Below are positions 31,626 to 44,740 of a stretch of 64,000 nt of DNA, one piece after another. The notes beneath the pieces are model-generated. The model had not been told where the DNA came from. It worked only from the letters and a program-made list of their open reading frames with translations, and ran no database searches. A program made the translations under genes and the position numbers. Positions within the stretch are counted from its first letter, which is position 1. Every line of letters starts with the position of its first letter. This stretch comes from Sciurus carolinensis (taxonomy: Eukaryota > Chordata > Mammalia > Rodentia > Sciuridae), in assembly GCF_902686445.1 (NCBI RefSeq), contig NC_062219.1:149464057-149528056 (forward strand). Reading direction: 5' to 3'.

Positions 31626-33844
31626 AGACACTAGACAATGTATTGCTAATAATAGCGATTACTATTGCTAGGTAGCAATTAATATTAAGAATTAATATTA
31701 AGAATACTATTGTTGAATCTATTTTGCTAAAATACATAGCAATCCCTACTATTCAGGCTGTCACGAAGAATATGTTTTACATTCTAACGAAACAAAAAGA
31801 TCAATAGCTGCCTCTTGTGTCTATGGATGCCAAGCAACTTCACAGAGTCACACGCTGCACTGAAGATTCTCCATCATTTCTCCTGTCTACTCCTCTGCAA
31901 AAATCTCACCAGTGGTCCTATGTCATGTCTAGACTCGAAGTTCCCTTAGCCCCCCGGGGATCTTTAATCACGGTGGTTTATAATAGGCGCAGGCTTCTGG
32001 GACAGGGAAAATATTAGCTGTTTGCTTTTTAAGCCTGAGAAGTATATTTCTCCACTTCCAAAGAGAGATGGCCCAATGATAGCAGGAGGAAGGTGCTCTG
32101 CAGCAGGATTATGGATTTGCTTCCCCCAGGAGAAGAAAAGCTGGCCAGAGAGCAAGAGCACAGAACGTTCGGGGGACATGTCCTGGAGTCACGGGCTCTC
32201 AGCAGGACCTGTCCTTGCGAGATAACATGGTAGGGAAGAGAGAGTGAGACAATTCTTGTACAGATTTTGGAATGGGTGGGGAAAAAGTCAATGTTATTAG
32301 AAATTAGACTCCTCAGTTGAATAGAATCAGAACTGGGACAGGCTCTGATGAAAAGAGAGACTGCACAGCGAGGAGGATTCTGGAAAGTGAAAGAGCAGGG
32401 ACAGTGAATTCTTGGGTTTGGGCCCCAAATTCGGGATACCTTCCCCCCTTGGTCCTCTGACTCACCTGTGGGATGCTCTGTTCTTCCCCAGAAGAGTGCG
32501 GAGGCAATTTTCTATACAACAATTTTAATCACATTATCTTCCATCACTCTTAGAAGATTCCTAACCAGTGACTCATGTGTCCATTCTATTTAAAGATGGT
32601 GGTAGTGATCAATGAATCATAATGCTGGGACACCCCACTTGCCATCAAATGTCCTACTCATGTCCTACTTCCTTACCCGAGGAAGAATGCCAGTAGGCAT
32701 TTGTGCCACCAACGAAGAGTTCTCCTGTTCTTCGTCATTCTGACTGCCTCAATGACATATGCAAAAATCAATCTCAGGCCAATAGAGCCAGGTCCCAGCA
32801 GACGCTTGGTTTTGCCAGGCCCCTGAGGAATAACTGTGGCTCTCTGTTGAAGAGACTCCCAGGACTGCACGGTTCATTTGTTTGCAAGAGGGAAGGTAGA
32901 AGGCAGAGGCAAGAGGAGGCATCATGAAACTGGTGGACCAATGGGGAGCAGCGCCCATAGCTCCCACCCCACACTTCCGGTCACTAGGCAAATTTTACCT
33001 TCATGAGCCTCTTCTCGTCTCTCCACGCATCATGAGAAAATGTGAGAAAGTGGCTGATGACTTTGCAAAGCCTTTAGCAAACGTGTTTCCACTGGTTTCC
33101 ATGAGTTTGGAGCATGATCCTCCCTAAATCCTGAAGCAACTTTCCTGCCTTATGAGAACTCCGGGAGACGGTTCCCAGTCTTGGCAGAGACACGAATTCT
33201 CCAAATTCTCCTCAACTCTCCCGAATGGTGTGAGAGGACAGGTCCCTAGGCAGGGACTGGAGCTCACTGAATGGTGGATGGTGAGTCCAGAGGTGGACAG
33301 ACTCTCAGTGAACACGGTCCTAGCACCTCTGATGTTTTAGGCCACTCTGTAGCCAGTGCCATTGAGTGAGCTGTGTGTTAGACTTTCCCCAACCCCAGTA
33401 GTTGCTTGGCGGTTTCAGAGATCTGCAGGCTGCTGCTGAGACTTCTAGTCCCAAGAGACCCTCCACACCTGGCTTCCCTGGCTCAGGTGTGTCCAGGTCT
33501 GCAATGAAAACTAGGGCGTCAAATCCAATTGTCCCTGGAGAACAAAAGGGTGGAAGTCATAATACAGCCAATCCAATCCCCACAGCAGACATCTTCCCAT
33601 AACTGAGAAAGGAAAACTGTCACTGCAGAGACAGAGATGGCCAGAGACGACATTCTCTCAGTCAACAGTCACCCAGTATCTGCTGTGACTGAGGGACCGT
33701 GGAGACAGTACAATCACGATGCAGTCTGAGTTTTTGGTCTTTGTTTTAGGATATAAACTTCATGTTTATGACTGACTAGAATGTACCATATTTTGTACAC
33801 ATGATACCAATTCATGCTTAAAATAGCATGTTCCACTTGGAAAT
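31626..33844. other. Unique intergenic sequence
   Basis: No gene is recognised. A 13-bp unit 'attaatattaaga' is duplicated at 31678-31703. Short frames on both strands at 32670-33340 are mutually overlapping and domain-free. Confidence 0.45.
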
Positions 33845-33985
33845 ATTATGCCTATCTGATGGATTAAAAAAAAAAAAAAAACCTCAGGCTCAGAGAATAT
33901 AAGTCACTTATTCAAACAAAAGCCCACAGTTGGTAAAGAGCAGAGGTAGAACTGTCTGACTCCATGTTTAATGTGAATAAAAAGA
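33845..33985 (-). mobile_element. MIR SINE relic, antisense
   Basis: 'ctcaggctcagagaatataa', 'gtcacttattcaaacaaaag' and 'ggtagaactgtctgactcca' follow the antisense MIR core. A 16-base A-run (33866-33881) interrupts it. Confidence 0.65.
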
Positions 33986-34926
33986 GTTACTCAGATAAGT
34001 AGAAGTCAAGGAAATAGGTGATATGTATAATAAGAAGAGAAAAAAAAAGAACAGAAATACTCTGGAAATTTCAGAAGAAAAAGACGAGAATCTGATCCAA
34101 AAAAAATAAGCCCCTTCTTACCTGCTGGTTGGTATAGAGTAAAAACATCTTGGAAATACCCTGGGACATAGTGGTGAATTTACTTAGGTGAAGAGTTCAG
34201 GGGTCAGATTTTTACATTTCTGTGAATGGATAGTGTCACACACAGATGGATATGTCCCCAAGTGCCTGGCAGGACCAGCAGGGGCTCACTGGGCCCAGTG
34301 GGTGTGGGTTCTCTTCACCCCACAGTGTTTTCTGGCATCCGGAACCTTACTGGAAAGAGCTATCTACAGATCTGAAGTAGAGATACTCATTTCTCATCCT
34401 AGATGAAGCTATTGTTGGCAACAACTTTCAGCCTATCTGTTGGTCCTATAAAAATACGCAAGTAATAAGAATGTGTTCAAATAAAATCACTTTTTCCACA
34501 TTCAGTAGCAGATATTAATTGCCTCTCATCTCTGGGTACTCGACTCTCATGTCTGAGCTCAAAATGATACTGAAAAGACTTTCACATCATTCAGCACAGC
34601 CCCCAGTCGCTCAGAGATCAACAGGAATCCATTTCCCCACATTAGAGATGAGATCAATGGTGCAGAGAAAGTGTGCTTCGGGGTGCAGGTCAAGGAAGCG
34701 TCTTTCCAGGACCACAGAACTAGAAAGCCCAGATCTGGAACGGCAGTCCAGATGGCCTGGGTGTGAGCTGGGTCTCTCCCTGGACATGAAGAGTCTCACA
34801 GTCCTCTTTACTTTTCATCACCAAACATGACGCTTTCAGAAGGCGACGGCAAAGGTCACATCAACCCAATATCCCAGCACTTCTTCCTCAGTATACAAGC
34901 CCTGTAGGATCTCAGACTTTAACTTT
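33986..34926. other. Unique intergenic sequence
   Basis: No gene is recognised. At 34640-34760 the phrase order ('gagatgagatcaatggtgca', 'aggaccacagaactagaaag') hints at a very old MIR-like repeat, not strong enough to call. Confidence 0.4.
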
Positions 34927-35397
34927 TGTTGTGGCTTGGATCTGGAATGTTCCTCAAAGGCCTGGTCCCTAATCGGGCAGTGTTCAGAGGTGGAATTTGG
35001 GGGAAATGATTGGACCATGGGGTGCTGACCATCCACTGATGGACTGAAAATCTTATGGCGTTATTGGGAGGCGGTAGAAACTGAAGGGGGTGGGGTCCAG
35101 TTGAGGGAAGCGGTCACTGGGATTGTGCCCGGGAAGGGCGGACCTTGTCCCCTCCTGCCTCTTCCCTGACTCTCTCCCTCTCACTCCTTCTCTTTCTCTC
35201 TCTCTCCATCCCAGCTGCCTCGCAGCTCTCCTCTGCCGCACCCTCTCCTCAGGATGTTCTGCCTCAACTCCTGTCCAAAGCAATGGAACCATGGCTGACT
35301 ATGGACTGAAACTTCTGAAACCTTGAGCCAAAATAAATCTTCCCTCCTTTAAGTTGTTTTTCTCAGCCGTCCGCCACAGCGATGAACAGCTAACACA
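34927..35397 (+). mobile_element. MaLR-type solo LTR, full length
   Basis: It begins 'tgttgtggcttggatctgga' and ends 'cagctaacaca'. Internal landmarks are 'gttattgggaggcggtagaa', a C/T-rich tract at 35146-35210, 'gactgaaacttctgaaacct', and the poly(A) signal context 'gccaaaataaatcttccctc'. It is longer than the other MaLR LTRs here, partly through the pyrimidine tract. No internal region is adjacent. Confidence 0.88.
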
Positions 35398-36440
35398 ACT
35401 CTAAATCTTGGCCCTCTGACTACACAAGATAACATATATAGGGAATGACACCAAAGCACGGAAGCACTGAATCCACATCTAGACCTAGGAATGGGTTATT
35501 ATTTGAGCAATAGGCTTAGAAAGGTGATCCAAAAGTAATCATTTGAACAAAGCTTAGTTCACTTGAGTAAAACAAATTAAACAACAAGTTTTCAAACAAC
35601 CCTCTGAAATATCATTATCACCACAGTCCCCAGGAGGAAAGGAACATGTGTATTTATCTGCATCTGTAAATAAGGATGACCAGATACACAAAAATCTCAT
35701 AATTTTCAATGATTTCCTTCATAGGACCAGTTTTAAATTTATTTTCTTATTCACTGAACTCAAAAACAATAAAAATATTGACCTCATGTCACGGAACATG
35801 AACACTGTATGCTGAAAAGCAATTATGAATGCTTAATACTATTTAAACATAGACGTTCTTTCAGGTGGGCACATTCGTAGGATGAACGTGGAGTTTACGG
35901 AGGGTCTTGTCACTTGCATCTCTCTCCAGCTCTACCCTGCTTGACATCTGTGCTCTCAAGATATTGGCCATCTCTACTGCCAGCTGTCCTGACAATGTGC
36001 ATTGGGTCTATACGTGTGTTGTAAAGCGGTGACAATCTCATGGCACAGAGCTAGACAGGCAGCCAACTGCCTGGACTCACGTAAAGCTGCAGGAAAGAAA
36101 GACAGAAACCGAGGCAGCGGTGGGGGAAGGACTCAGAGAGAACTGGCCTGTTCAGTTCCTCTCCTTTGGTTGCAGGAATCTTTTTGTCAAGGACACTAGA
36201 ACCCTGCTCCTGGTCATCGACTCCTGGCTTTTAGTGGATTCCCAATGGAGAGAGGTCCTTTGATTGCAATAGTGAGATATCTGAACATTGTACCCAGCCC
36301 TTCCTACGTGTCAGGCAAGCTCTTGGCCTCTGTAAGGCCTCCCGTGTAGCGAATAACGTGACACTCCGCATGGGAGGGGCACACAGGAAGTGCACTGATA
36401 TTCATGGGGATGGAGCAGAGACCCGGTTCCCCTGAGTGCA
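35398..36440. other. Unique intergenic sequence
   Basis: No gene or repeat is recognised. Confidence 0.45.
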
Positions 36441-37790
36441 GTACCCGAATACCTCCCACGGGATGACCTGTGAGGAGACCCGGCACCTGGGAAATATAAA
36501 ATGCAATATGAACTCGTCGGGTTGTTCAAACTCCACTAACATTTCACAGCTTTTAATAATTCATGATCTGAGTCATTTACTCCAAGGGTATATCACAGTC
36601 CTTACCACCTTGTCATCATGAAATACATGGAACATCTTCAACCGAGTGTAAAAATAGCTTGTTTTTTGCTTTAATTCATGGAAAATACTTAAAGTCTGCT
36701 TGCCGTTTTAAGGAACAAAAGTGAATAATTAAGAAGGACTAAATTAGTGGGTGTAATTTTCTAACTTCCATCCCTCAATTTACCCAACTGGAAAACAGTA
36801 TTAAAACTGTGGCCCCACCCTGGCTTATTGATATAAGTGTATAAGCCTTTTAAACTTCTGCTTTGTAACCTTCAGAGAAAAGGCGTTATATAAACACGAA
36901 GCCACTTATCTTTGTGTCACATTATCTGAGCTGATATTAACTATAGAGCATTAAATGGACACTGGAATACAACTGCAGTTTGAATTTGTTGCCTGATTAT
37001 TTATATTGACAAGTGAGGACAAAATAAGCATCAAGAAGAAAGAGATGATAAACACTCTGATTAAATTATGTCACCAAATTCCAACCGAGAAATAATATAT
37101 ATTAATACCAGCACATTTGCTGGTTCTGCCAACTTCTAAAATTAAAAAATAAAAAACATGGATTTAGCATGTCAGCCAAAAACCATGTAATACCTCCAAA
37201 AGAGTGCTCTAACCAACTTCTAAAAATCACAGTGCAATTCTGATAATTGGCCAGTTTTTAGGTACTTAATAGCACATCATTAGCAAAAGTAAAAATGTCA
37301 AGAAGCTCATATTGACATTGTTTCTGTGTTTGCGAAACGGTCAAGTGACTCTCCTGCAAGGCTGGCTCACTCTCGACTCCGACACAGTTTCTACAGAGAA
37401 CCAGAAAGGTTCTGTAATGGAGTCAGAACACTGGCCACACCTCACCACTCTCTAATTAATGTTTCATTCCTTGCACATTTATTTATAACACCCCTTAAGT
37501 CTCGTCACCTCAGTATAAATGAGCTTTCACAAGCTGATCTGCAAAAATCCAATCTGACGCTCAACCCAATATGTAACAAATAAACTAAACCTTTGTGTTG
37601 GCATGCTGCTGTGAAATTTTTAATGCTCCCCAAACTTTCATTTGCCTTCTTCAAAGCAAGGGAGTATCTTATTCATCTCTCTTTTCCTTATGCTGGTGCA
37701 AATGTTGAAAAAATAGCAAGTATTATTGTTACTTGTTAAAACAATAAGCCCCAAATTTGTTAATCTTACTATAAACCAGATTGACATCAA
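36441..37790. promoter_or_regulatory. Repeat-free block, candidate conserved enhancer cluster
   Basis: About 1.3 kb without any recognisable transposon and with a high density of TAATT/ATTA cores: for example 36550, 36672, 36726, 37455 and 37460. GATA/TTATC-like and ATTTATAAC sites also occur. The composition and absence of repeats on all scales resemble constrained regulatory DNA. Conservation is inferred only. Confidence 0.45.
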
Positions 37791-37792
37791 GA

Positions 37793-39170
37793 TTTTTTTA
37801 GTTGGCAGATGAAATTGTATATATTTATCATATACAATGCGATGCCTTGAAGTACATTTGCATCATTGGAATGGGTAAATCTAGCTAACTAACCAATGTA
37901 TTACCTCACATAATTACCATTTTTGTGATGAGAACATTTAACATCCATTCTCTTTGCATTTTTTTTTAAAGAATACGATATGTCATCACTTACCATTCTC
38001 ATCACTTAGGACAACAGATCTCTTAAGTTACTCCTCCTGCATAACTGTGGTTTTGTACCCTTTGGCCAACACGCTCACATCCCTTTCCCCCAACTAACCA
38101 ACCTGCCTCTGGAAACTACCATTCTGTTCTCTCCTTCTATGAGATCAACATTTTTAGATTCTACTTATGAACGAGATCATGCAGTAATCCCCTGTGTGTC
38201 TAGCTTACTTCACATAAGGTAATGTCCTTCACGTTCATCCATGTTGTGCAAATGACAGGGTTTCCTTCTTTTAATGGCTGCACAGTATTCTGTTGTATAT
38301 GTGGACCACAGTTTCTTTATCCAGTCATCAGCAGTTGGACACTTAGTTTGATTCCATATCTTAAATAATGCTGCTATAAATATGATAATAGAGATATCTC
38401 TTCAACATACTGATTCCATTTCCTTTAGATATGAGTAGTGGGATTGCTAGATCATTCAGGAGTTCTATGTCTAGGACTTTGAGAAACTTCCATACTGTTT
38501 TCCAAGCCTGCTGTACTAACCGACATTCCCACCAATGGATGTAAGGGTTTCCTTTTCTCCATATTCACATCAACTCTTATTATCTGTGGTCTTTTTGATA
38601 ATAGCAATTCTCACAAGAGTTAGGTGATATCTCACTATGGTTTTCATTTGCATTTCCCTGATGATAAGCAATTCTGAGTATTTTTTCATAGGTGTCTTAT
38701 GGCTATTTGCATATCTTCTTTAGAAAAAAATGTCTATTTGGGTCTATTGCCCATTTTAAATTGGGTTCGATAGTTCTTTTGCTCTGTTTGTTGAGTTCCT
38801 TGTATATTCTAGACATTAACCCCTTAGCAGATGGTCAGTGCAAATGTCCTCTCCCACTCTGCAGGTTGTTGGTTGATTACCATGCAGAAGCTTTTTGGTT
38901 GGATGCAATCCCATTTGTCTGATTTTGCTTTTGTTGCCTGTGCTTTGTGAACATAGCTGAATGATCACTGTCCAGATCGAGGTCATGGGGTTTCTTCCCC
39001 CTATATTTTCTTCTAGTAGTTTCATAGCTTGGGGTCTTACATGGGCATTTTTAATCAATCTGAGATGGCTTCTATGTCTGGTGAGAAATGAGGACCTACT
39101 TTCGTTGTTCTGCAGGTGGATATCCAGTTTCCCCAGCGTCACGTACTGAAGGGGCCGTCTTTTCCACAGA
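37793..39170 (-). mobile_element. Old LINE-1 3' UTR and ORF2 3' half, antisense
   Basis: Starting from a T-run at 37793 (the reversed A-tail), the + strand shows the reversed 3' UTR ('cagatgaaattgtatatatt', 'taactaaccaatgtattacc'). The reversed ORF2 follows: 'tccatgttgtgcaaatgaca', 'gattccatatcttaaataat', 'tccatactgttttccaagcc', 'gatatctcactatggttttc', 'tcagatggt'-type centre, and 'ggatatccagtttccccagc'. It is an L1MA/L1MB-like eutherian copy; several frameshifts and stops are present. Confidence 0.9.
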
Positions 39171-39194
39171 CCCACGTAGCTGGCGGGCAGTGAT

Positions 39195-39615
39195 GCAGTC
39201 AGAACTCAAGTTCATCTCTCAAGGCCTGCAGTTCTTGCCTGGCCAGGGACAGGTCTAGAGCTTGGTTTGTGGGTACTGACCTGGAGTTAGGGGCTGTGGG
39301 GATCTGCCCACTGTCAGGTTTTAGAGTGGCAGGTCCAGTACTGGGATCCAAGATCAAGTCTTACGCTTAATTTACTCTTTCCCCCAAGTAGACATTATCT
39401 CTCTACATGGGGCAGCCAAGGTTGGGGACGAGGGTGAAACTGTCCCTCCTGTACTCTTCCATGGGTCTTCTCTTGTCATGCCATAACGCAGTCTCCGGCT
39501 CGGCCTCCTCAGCTCCTGTGAAGGTTTTCCTATGCATGGAGACTTGTTCATGTGGACATTTCTGTGGGGGCACAATCACTGGAGAGTTCTATTCCATCCT
39601 ACACTGCCCTCCTCA
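39195..39615 (-). mobile_element. LINE-1 5' UTR of the same element, antisense
   Basis: 'ggtttgtgggtactgacctg', 'gggctgtggggatctgccca' and 'catgcatggagacttgttca'-like sequence, then 'acatttctgtgggggcacaa', match the reverse complement of old L1 5' ends. The order and orientation fit the ORF2 piece next door, so most of the element's middle appears deleted at about 39170-39195. Confidence 0.6.
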
Positions 39616-41165
39616 CGTTAATCCTACCTCAGGCTTGAACAACAAACAGCTTTGCTAGCTCAGTTTAAGTTGCTTTTGCTTTTCATTTCTTCTTTTTTTT
39701 GTGGGGGGGGTGCTTTTTTTTTTTTTAATTTGCACTTTACCCATAATTCCACAATTCTCTTAGTAGCTTCAAAGATGTGCAAACCCTTGAGTTGTCCACT
39801 TCCACTGGAATGTAGCAACCCAAGCAAGGTTACTGAACCCTGTGACTGCTTTGTGTTAACTCAGCAAAGACCCTAGACCATATTTCCCGTGCCCATATTT
39901 CACTGAGCTCCCAGGATGCTTTTGCTTCCAGTCAGAAGGAAAATGGTAATTGACAGGTGCAGCTCCCAGCAGGGCGTCTTGGGGATTTCCCTGTTTTAAT
40001 CAAAACATTTCCTCCACTGAACTACTCCATCCCTTAGCTTCCTGTCCTTTGAAGTCAGAGGTACTACTGTTCATATGTTGCATCACATTGAAGTGTTTTG
40101 TGCATCATTAATCCTCAGGTGTCCTTAGAAATAACTCTAATTATCTCCCAGCAAAACCCTGCATATGAATATAAAGGAGACACAGTACATAAAACCAGTT
40201 TAAAAAGCTGCTTCTCTGTTGTCCTCATCAAGAATCATTAGGTTGCTGTGTGCAACTGAGCTGAGAGATATTTTTAAGATTGACTGTACCAAACCATAGA
40301 TGGCCAACATGACCAAAGACCCTACTGTCCTCAGGGACTCGGGACAAGGAAAGCACATTGGGTCACCTCCAGGAGATCTGGATCTCAAGCCTAAGTGACA
40401 AATTCTGTGAGCTTTATTCCCTTACCACCTCCTCAGGGATTGCTGCAAGGAGCTTCAGGAGATAGGCATTTATATGTGCTCAGACTTACATGAGTAAGCT
40501 TTTTAGATCTTCTCATCCATGTGTTTACACTGAGAAGAAAAGAGAGATGACAGAGTTAAAAAAAAAAGAAAAAAAAAAAAGAAAACTCCGCAAGGTTTTC
40601 CTTGACATAATTCTGTAGCGATATGGTCAATGTTTAAACACTTCCATTAGGAAGTTTCTAACCTCTAACCTAAAACCTTCATCCTGAAATAATATTCCAA
40701 TCATCACAATCAATGTTATCACTAAATAGGCCACTTCATGGTCCCTACCATAAGCCCCAAATTACATTATAATTCTGATTAATATTTGTCACGATGAGGC
40801 AGCATTAGGTTGGTATGTGATGACCAAGGGTTGAAAACCCTTGACTGACACTTTTGCCATACTGGGTAGTTCTGCTTTCCCTCTCTTCTGAAAGATGGTC
40901 ACTGCTTTGGGCTTTAATATTAAAGACTCAGCCCGATCCAGCCCAAAGCTGTCTTGGTAACTAGCTCTAGTTAAGGCTCAGCAGGACATAGAGGGTCTGC
41001 TTCCACTGGACAGCTATGGTCACATTTCACTGGGAACAAGGAAATTGTGACCAGAGACTTAAATGTGAAGCTTTTTCTTCCAGGAATAAGGTGTGGTAGC
41101 GGACAGCTAGGTTTTCTGAAGCAAGTCCCTAGTTCATAAACCTTAAAGCTTTGACCTTAACAAAC
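39616..41165. other. Unique intergenic sequence
   Basis: No gene is recognised. T-runs occur at 39690-39726 beside a G9 run (39703-39711), and an A-rich run at 40558-40583. A small hairpin lies at 40825-40843 (arms CAAGGGTT/AACCCTTG, loop GAA). Confidence 0.45.
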
Positions 41166-41168
41166 AAT

Positions 41169-41211
41169 TGTTTTTGTTTTTGTTTTTGTTTTTGTTTTCT
41201 TTTTCTTTTTC
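41169..41211. repeat. (GTTTTT)n simple repeat
   Basis: Four clean GTTTTT units followed by CTTTTT units. Confidence 0.9.
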
Positions 41212-44200
41212 CTCTCCAAGGTGTTCTGGAGAGCGGAGCATGTGGGAACATAATAAAAATGAGTCACAAGGGGGGTAGAGGACCCCCACCAGGGGACTGG
41301 CATTTAGAGAGAAATGGACTGTGAGAAGGTTACTGAGATTGCGTTTAGCAGCCAAGTTCTCTTTCAGTGGAAGAGCAACGTGAAATAGAACGCGACACAA
41401 TGGCCGCGAAGAATTATTTGTACGGATAAATAGGACAGGCCACAGGCTCTCCTCTGCTGCTTTTCCCATTGCAGATTAATAAGAGAGGCAATTATCTAAT
41501 AAAAAAATTTCCCGCTAATTGATACCAGTTAAGTACGACCACTGTCAGGACCATGAAGTACTATTAGTGCTGAAGAGATGTATTTCATCTTCCTCTGCTT
41601 AGAAATTTGACATCTTTCCTGGCTTCCATCTCATCCCCAATTATAATCCACTAGAAATGGGACAGCAACAAGAGCCACTTCATGTGTCACAACACCCCGA
41701 GCGAGCGAGGGAGGGAAGCAGAGGCTTCTTACAGAGTGGAGCAGATGCCGCAGCCTGGAGGTGACAGTTATTTTTTCTTCTCTTCATCTTTCTTCCCCCT
41801 TTTTTTGTGTGGGTTTATTTTGTTGTTGTTGTTGTTGTTGTTTCTCATTTTATGGCCAAAGTGTCATTCCTCCAGGGGGTGCTCTTTGAGGTTGATGGAA
41901 TGGCTCGAAATAACATTTTGATCCCACAAGGTCACGCAGAGTGCTCTACCTTTCCTTTAATGAGTCAGGTCTGGACCAGGCATTTCCCAGAATTGAGATG
42001 GTAATGAAGTCATTAGTTTCTTCCTACTTGAAACCCTGGCTGGAAAGCAGAATTCTATGGGCAACGTCTGAGTGGGCTTTTTCATAGATCTCACACCCAG
42101 CTGAGCGGTAACACCTGTTACATTTTCCCAGGAGCTTGAGCCATAAGACCATTTCCAATCTATTTGCTCTTCTTCTTCCACAGGACACTGACAAAGGCAG
42201 GGGTCCCCGTTTTCTAAGGCGCTGCTAATTGAAAATCCCTGGCTGGTGCAAATGGAGGACTCAAACCCACAAGAGTTCCAAATCGGGCCCCCATGATTAT
42301 TTCCTCCTCTTTTTAAAAATAGCCTTTATAATGCAGGTTATACAAGATTAATTTGTTCAAGGGAAAAATAGTCACTGAACCCTTGCCCCCAATAAACTTT
42401 TACTTTCCATGCTCAGTTTTTTGTTTTTTTTTTTTAAGAAAGAAAAGGAAAGGGGGGGGGCGGATAATAAAACCCAGAGATCAGCTAACCCTCCAAGCCC
42501 AGTGTGAGATTGGAGGACGGGGATAGGGCAGAATTAAAGTGTATTTGCTTTTGCTGTGTGCTTTTTAAACCTTCTCTATGTGTTAATTTTGAACACCGAA
42601 CTGGGAAAAAAATTGATTCCGATTATTGAGTCCACAATGACACCGCCAAGCAGCAAGCTGAAAAGGAAATTCTTTGATTTTTTTAAACTGAAGAAGTGAA
42701 AAAGGGAGACGTTTTCCTATAGGATCCTTGAAAGAAAAGGAAATGCATTCATGCATGGAAAAGATGGGCATTTCTGGCCCCAAAAATTGTCTGCAGAGGA
42801 AAAATTTCAGATGACAGTAAGAGAGACATTAGAAGTGAGGTTGCTGTAAACACAGTCTCAGCCCTACGCTCCTCTGGGAGTCAGAACAGCTAAGGGCTGA
42901 GTCTTAAGTCAACAATACCCGAGAGTCACAAACCAGAGCAGCCAGCTCCAGATGCTGTGGCCCTCCCCCAGCCCCTGGGGCACAGCCCTGCCTTGGCATT
43001 CTCTGCTGTCCCCCACTGGTGCTTTTTGTTGGTTGGTAGGTCCATGGGTGGATTTGGAGTTTTGCTGTTGTCTTCCAGGTGTACCACCTAGGTCACTGTC
43101 ATTGTTGAAGTTAGGTACCTCTGAATGTCTCACTCTTCCTGTCCACTTCTCAGCACCTCAGGTCTGTGAATAGAGCCTAAGATAAGCTTTCAATTATGAA
43201 GGGGCATATTGATCAGTAGGAAGAGGCCACCATCTCACTGCAAGACATAAAAATCCTAAACGTTTAAAGTAAATGTCTCATGAATTGTATTCCTACAACG
43301 TAATTTGTTTCAGTTCAATTGTGAAATCTGTATGTTGTTCTAAATCCAATATTGCAAAGAGCAAGAATGCTCAGAACCTTCAGTACTTATTCAGATAATT
43401 CTTAAACCACATAAGAATTCATTTAAAAGCTTTGGATGCTCTTTGATTGAAAAGGAGAGCAACCCATAATGCACCACTGACTGAGAAATTTTATGTTGAC
43501 CCATAATGAAAACTGGCATTTTTTTGTAAGTCAAAAATGGTCAAATATTGGCAATTTCATATTTTAACTTATATTCTGTGTCAGATCATATTAACAGTAT
43601 GATCTGATTTTGTTATTGTTTCATATACACTCTGCAAAGTTCATAGCCGTTATCCTCAGGAGGTGGACCGTGCAGACATTTTAGGTCATTTCTTCTTTCG
43701 GCTCACCTATATTCTTTCTTTTTCTGGTACGCATCTCTCAGCTTCCCCAGGAGCTCCAGGCTAATGCTGAAGCACATGAGAACACCCCAGCCCTCCCCTC
43801 GTGGCTACTGTCAATCTTCACCCCAATTCTCAGTCTGCTGGCACTATTTAGGGTTTTTCTCCCACCTCACATTTCACCAGTTCTACCTCCACAAACCATG
43901 GAGTTTGGCACTGCATCAACTCTAAGGTCAAACAATCTGACAATTTAAGAATCAAATGTGATTCATGGACAAATCTGCGACTGACCTTGATTCTTTCCCC
44001 CCACTTAAATCTGCTAAAAATACAATGTGTCACAGTTTTATCCAAAGAATTTTATGTTCCTGTCCACTGTACCGAAAATTAAAGATAGGCTCCCACAGAG
44101 AAGAAGTCACACAAAACAAAGGCTCTCAATGACTAAATGGAAACTTTAGAAAAGCTGTGGCTCAGGTGGTACCCTCTTATCGGTTAGGAAGGACCAGTCA

Positions 44201-44605
44201 CGTCGATTCTGCTAGGAAGGCCTTCGCCTCCTTGCAGAAGTTTGGGTTATTTCTAGAACTTTCTACCTCCTTCCCACCCTCTGTTCCTTCTGACCCCTGC
44301 TTGTGGAGGGAGTGATTTTCTGACTTTGCATCCACCTCTCCTCCTGCCTCCTTCATTTGGTTGGCTACTGATGTTCAAGAGGGCTGGCTGGACTCCGCCC
44401 TCGTATTTTACCAAGGGCCCTGTCTTTTGTGGCAATGCTTTCTGTCAGATAGTAACTGATTCATGTTCTACTTTGTACGTGTTAGTGATGAATATTGGTA
44501 TTCATAATTTTCCTTAGAGCTCAGAATTTATTTTCAAAGAAACAATGACATTCTTTTGGCTGAAAAACTGAGCAAAAAATAATCTTAACCCCAGTGCCAC
44601 AGAGG
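41212..44605. other. Repeat-poor sequence with candidate conserved elements
   Basis: No gene is recognised. A (TTG)n run lies at 41820-41842, and a T-run plus G8 run at 42418-42462. AT-rich, repeat-free parts at about 41460-41670 (TCTAATAAAA, GCTAATTGAT) and 42280-42410 (TTTATAATG, GATTAATTTG) look conserved. A frame of 108 codons (-, 41143-41469) is domain-free. Confidence 0.4.
41820..41842. repeat. (TTG)n microsatellite
   Basis: Seven uninterrupted TTG units. Confidence 0.9.
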
Positions 44606-44740
44606 AAGGTACCAGGAAGCACTGCAAAGTCAGGGTCCGGCCCGGGTTCTGTAACAAGCTTGCGTGACTTTGAACATGTCACTTAATCTCTTGGGGACTG
44701 AAGTGTCATCATCTGGATGATAAAAGATTTTCAAGAGACA
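44606..44740 (+). mobile_element. MIR SINE relic
   Basis: 'gcgtgactttgaacatgtca' and 'cttaatctcttggggactga' followed by 'tgtcatcatctggatgataa' match the MIR core in sense orientation. Confidence 0.75.

Noticed and set aside
40825..40843. Small perfect hairpin as a possible RNA structure or terminator
   Set aside because: Eight-base arms with a three-base loop are expected by chance in 64 kb; bacterial-type terminators do not apply here.
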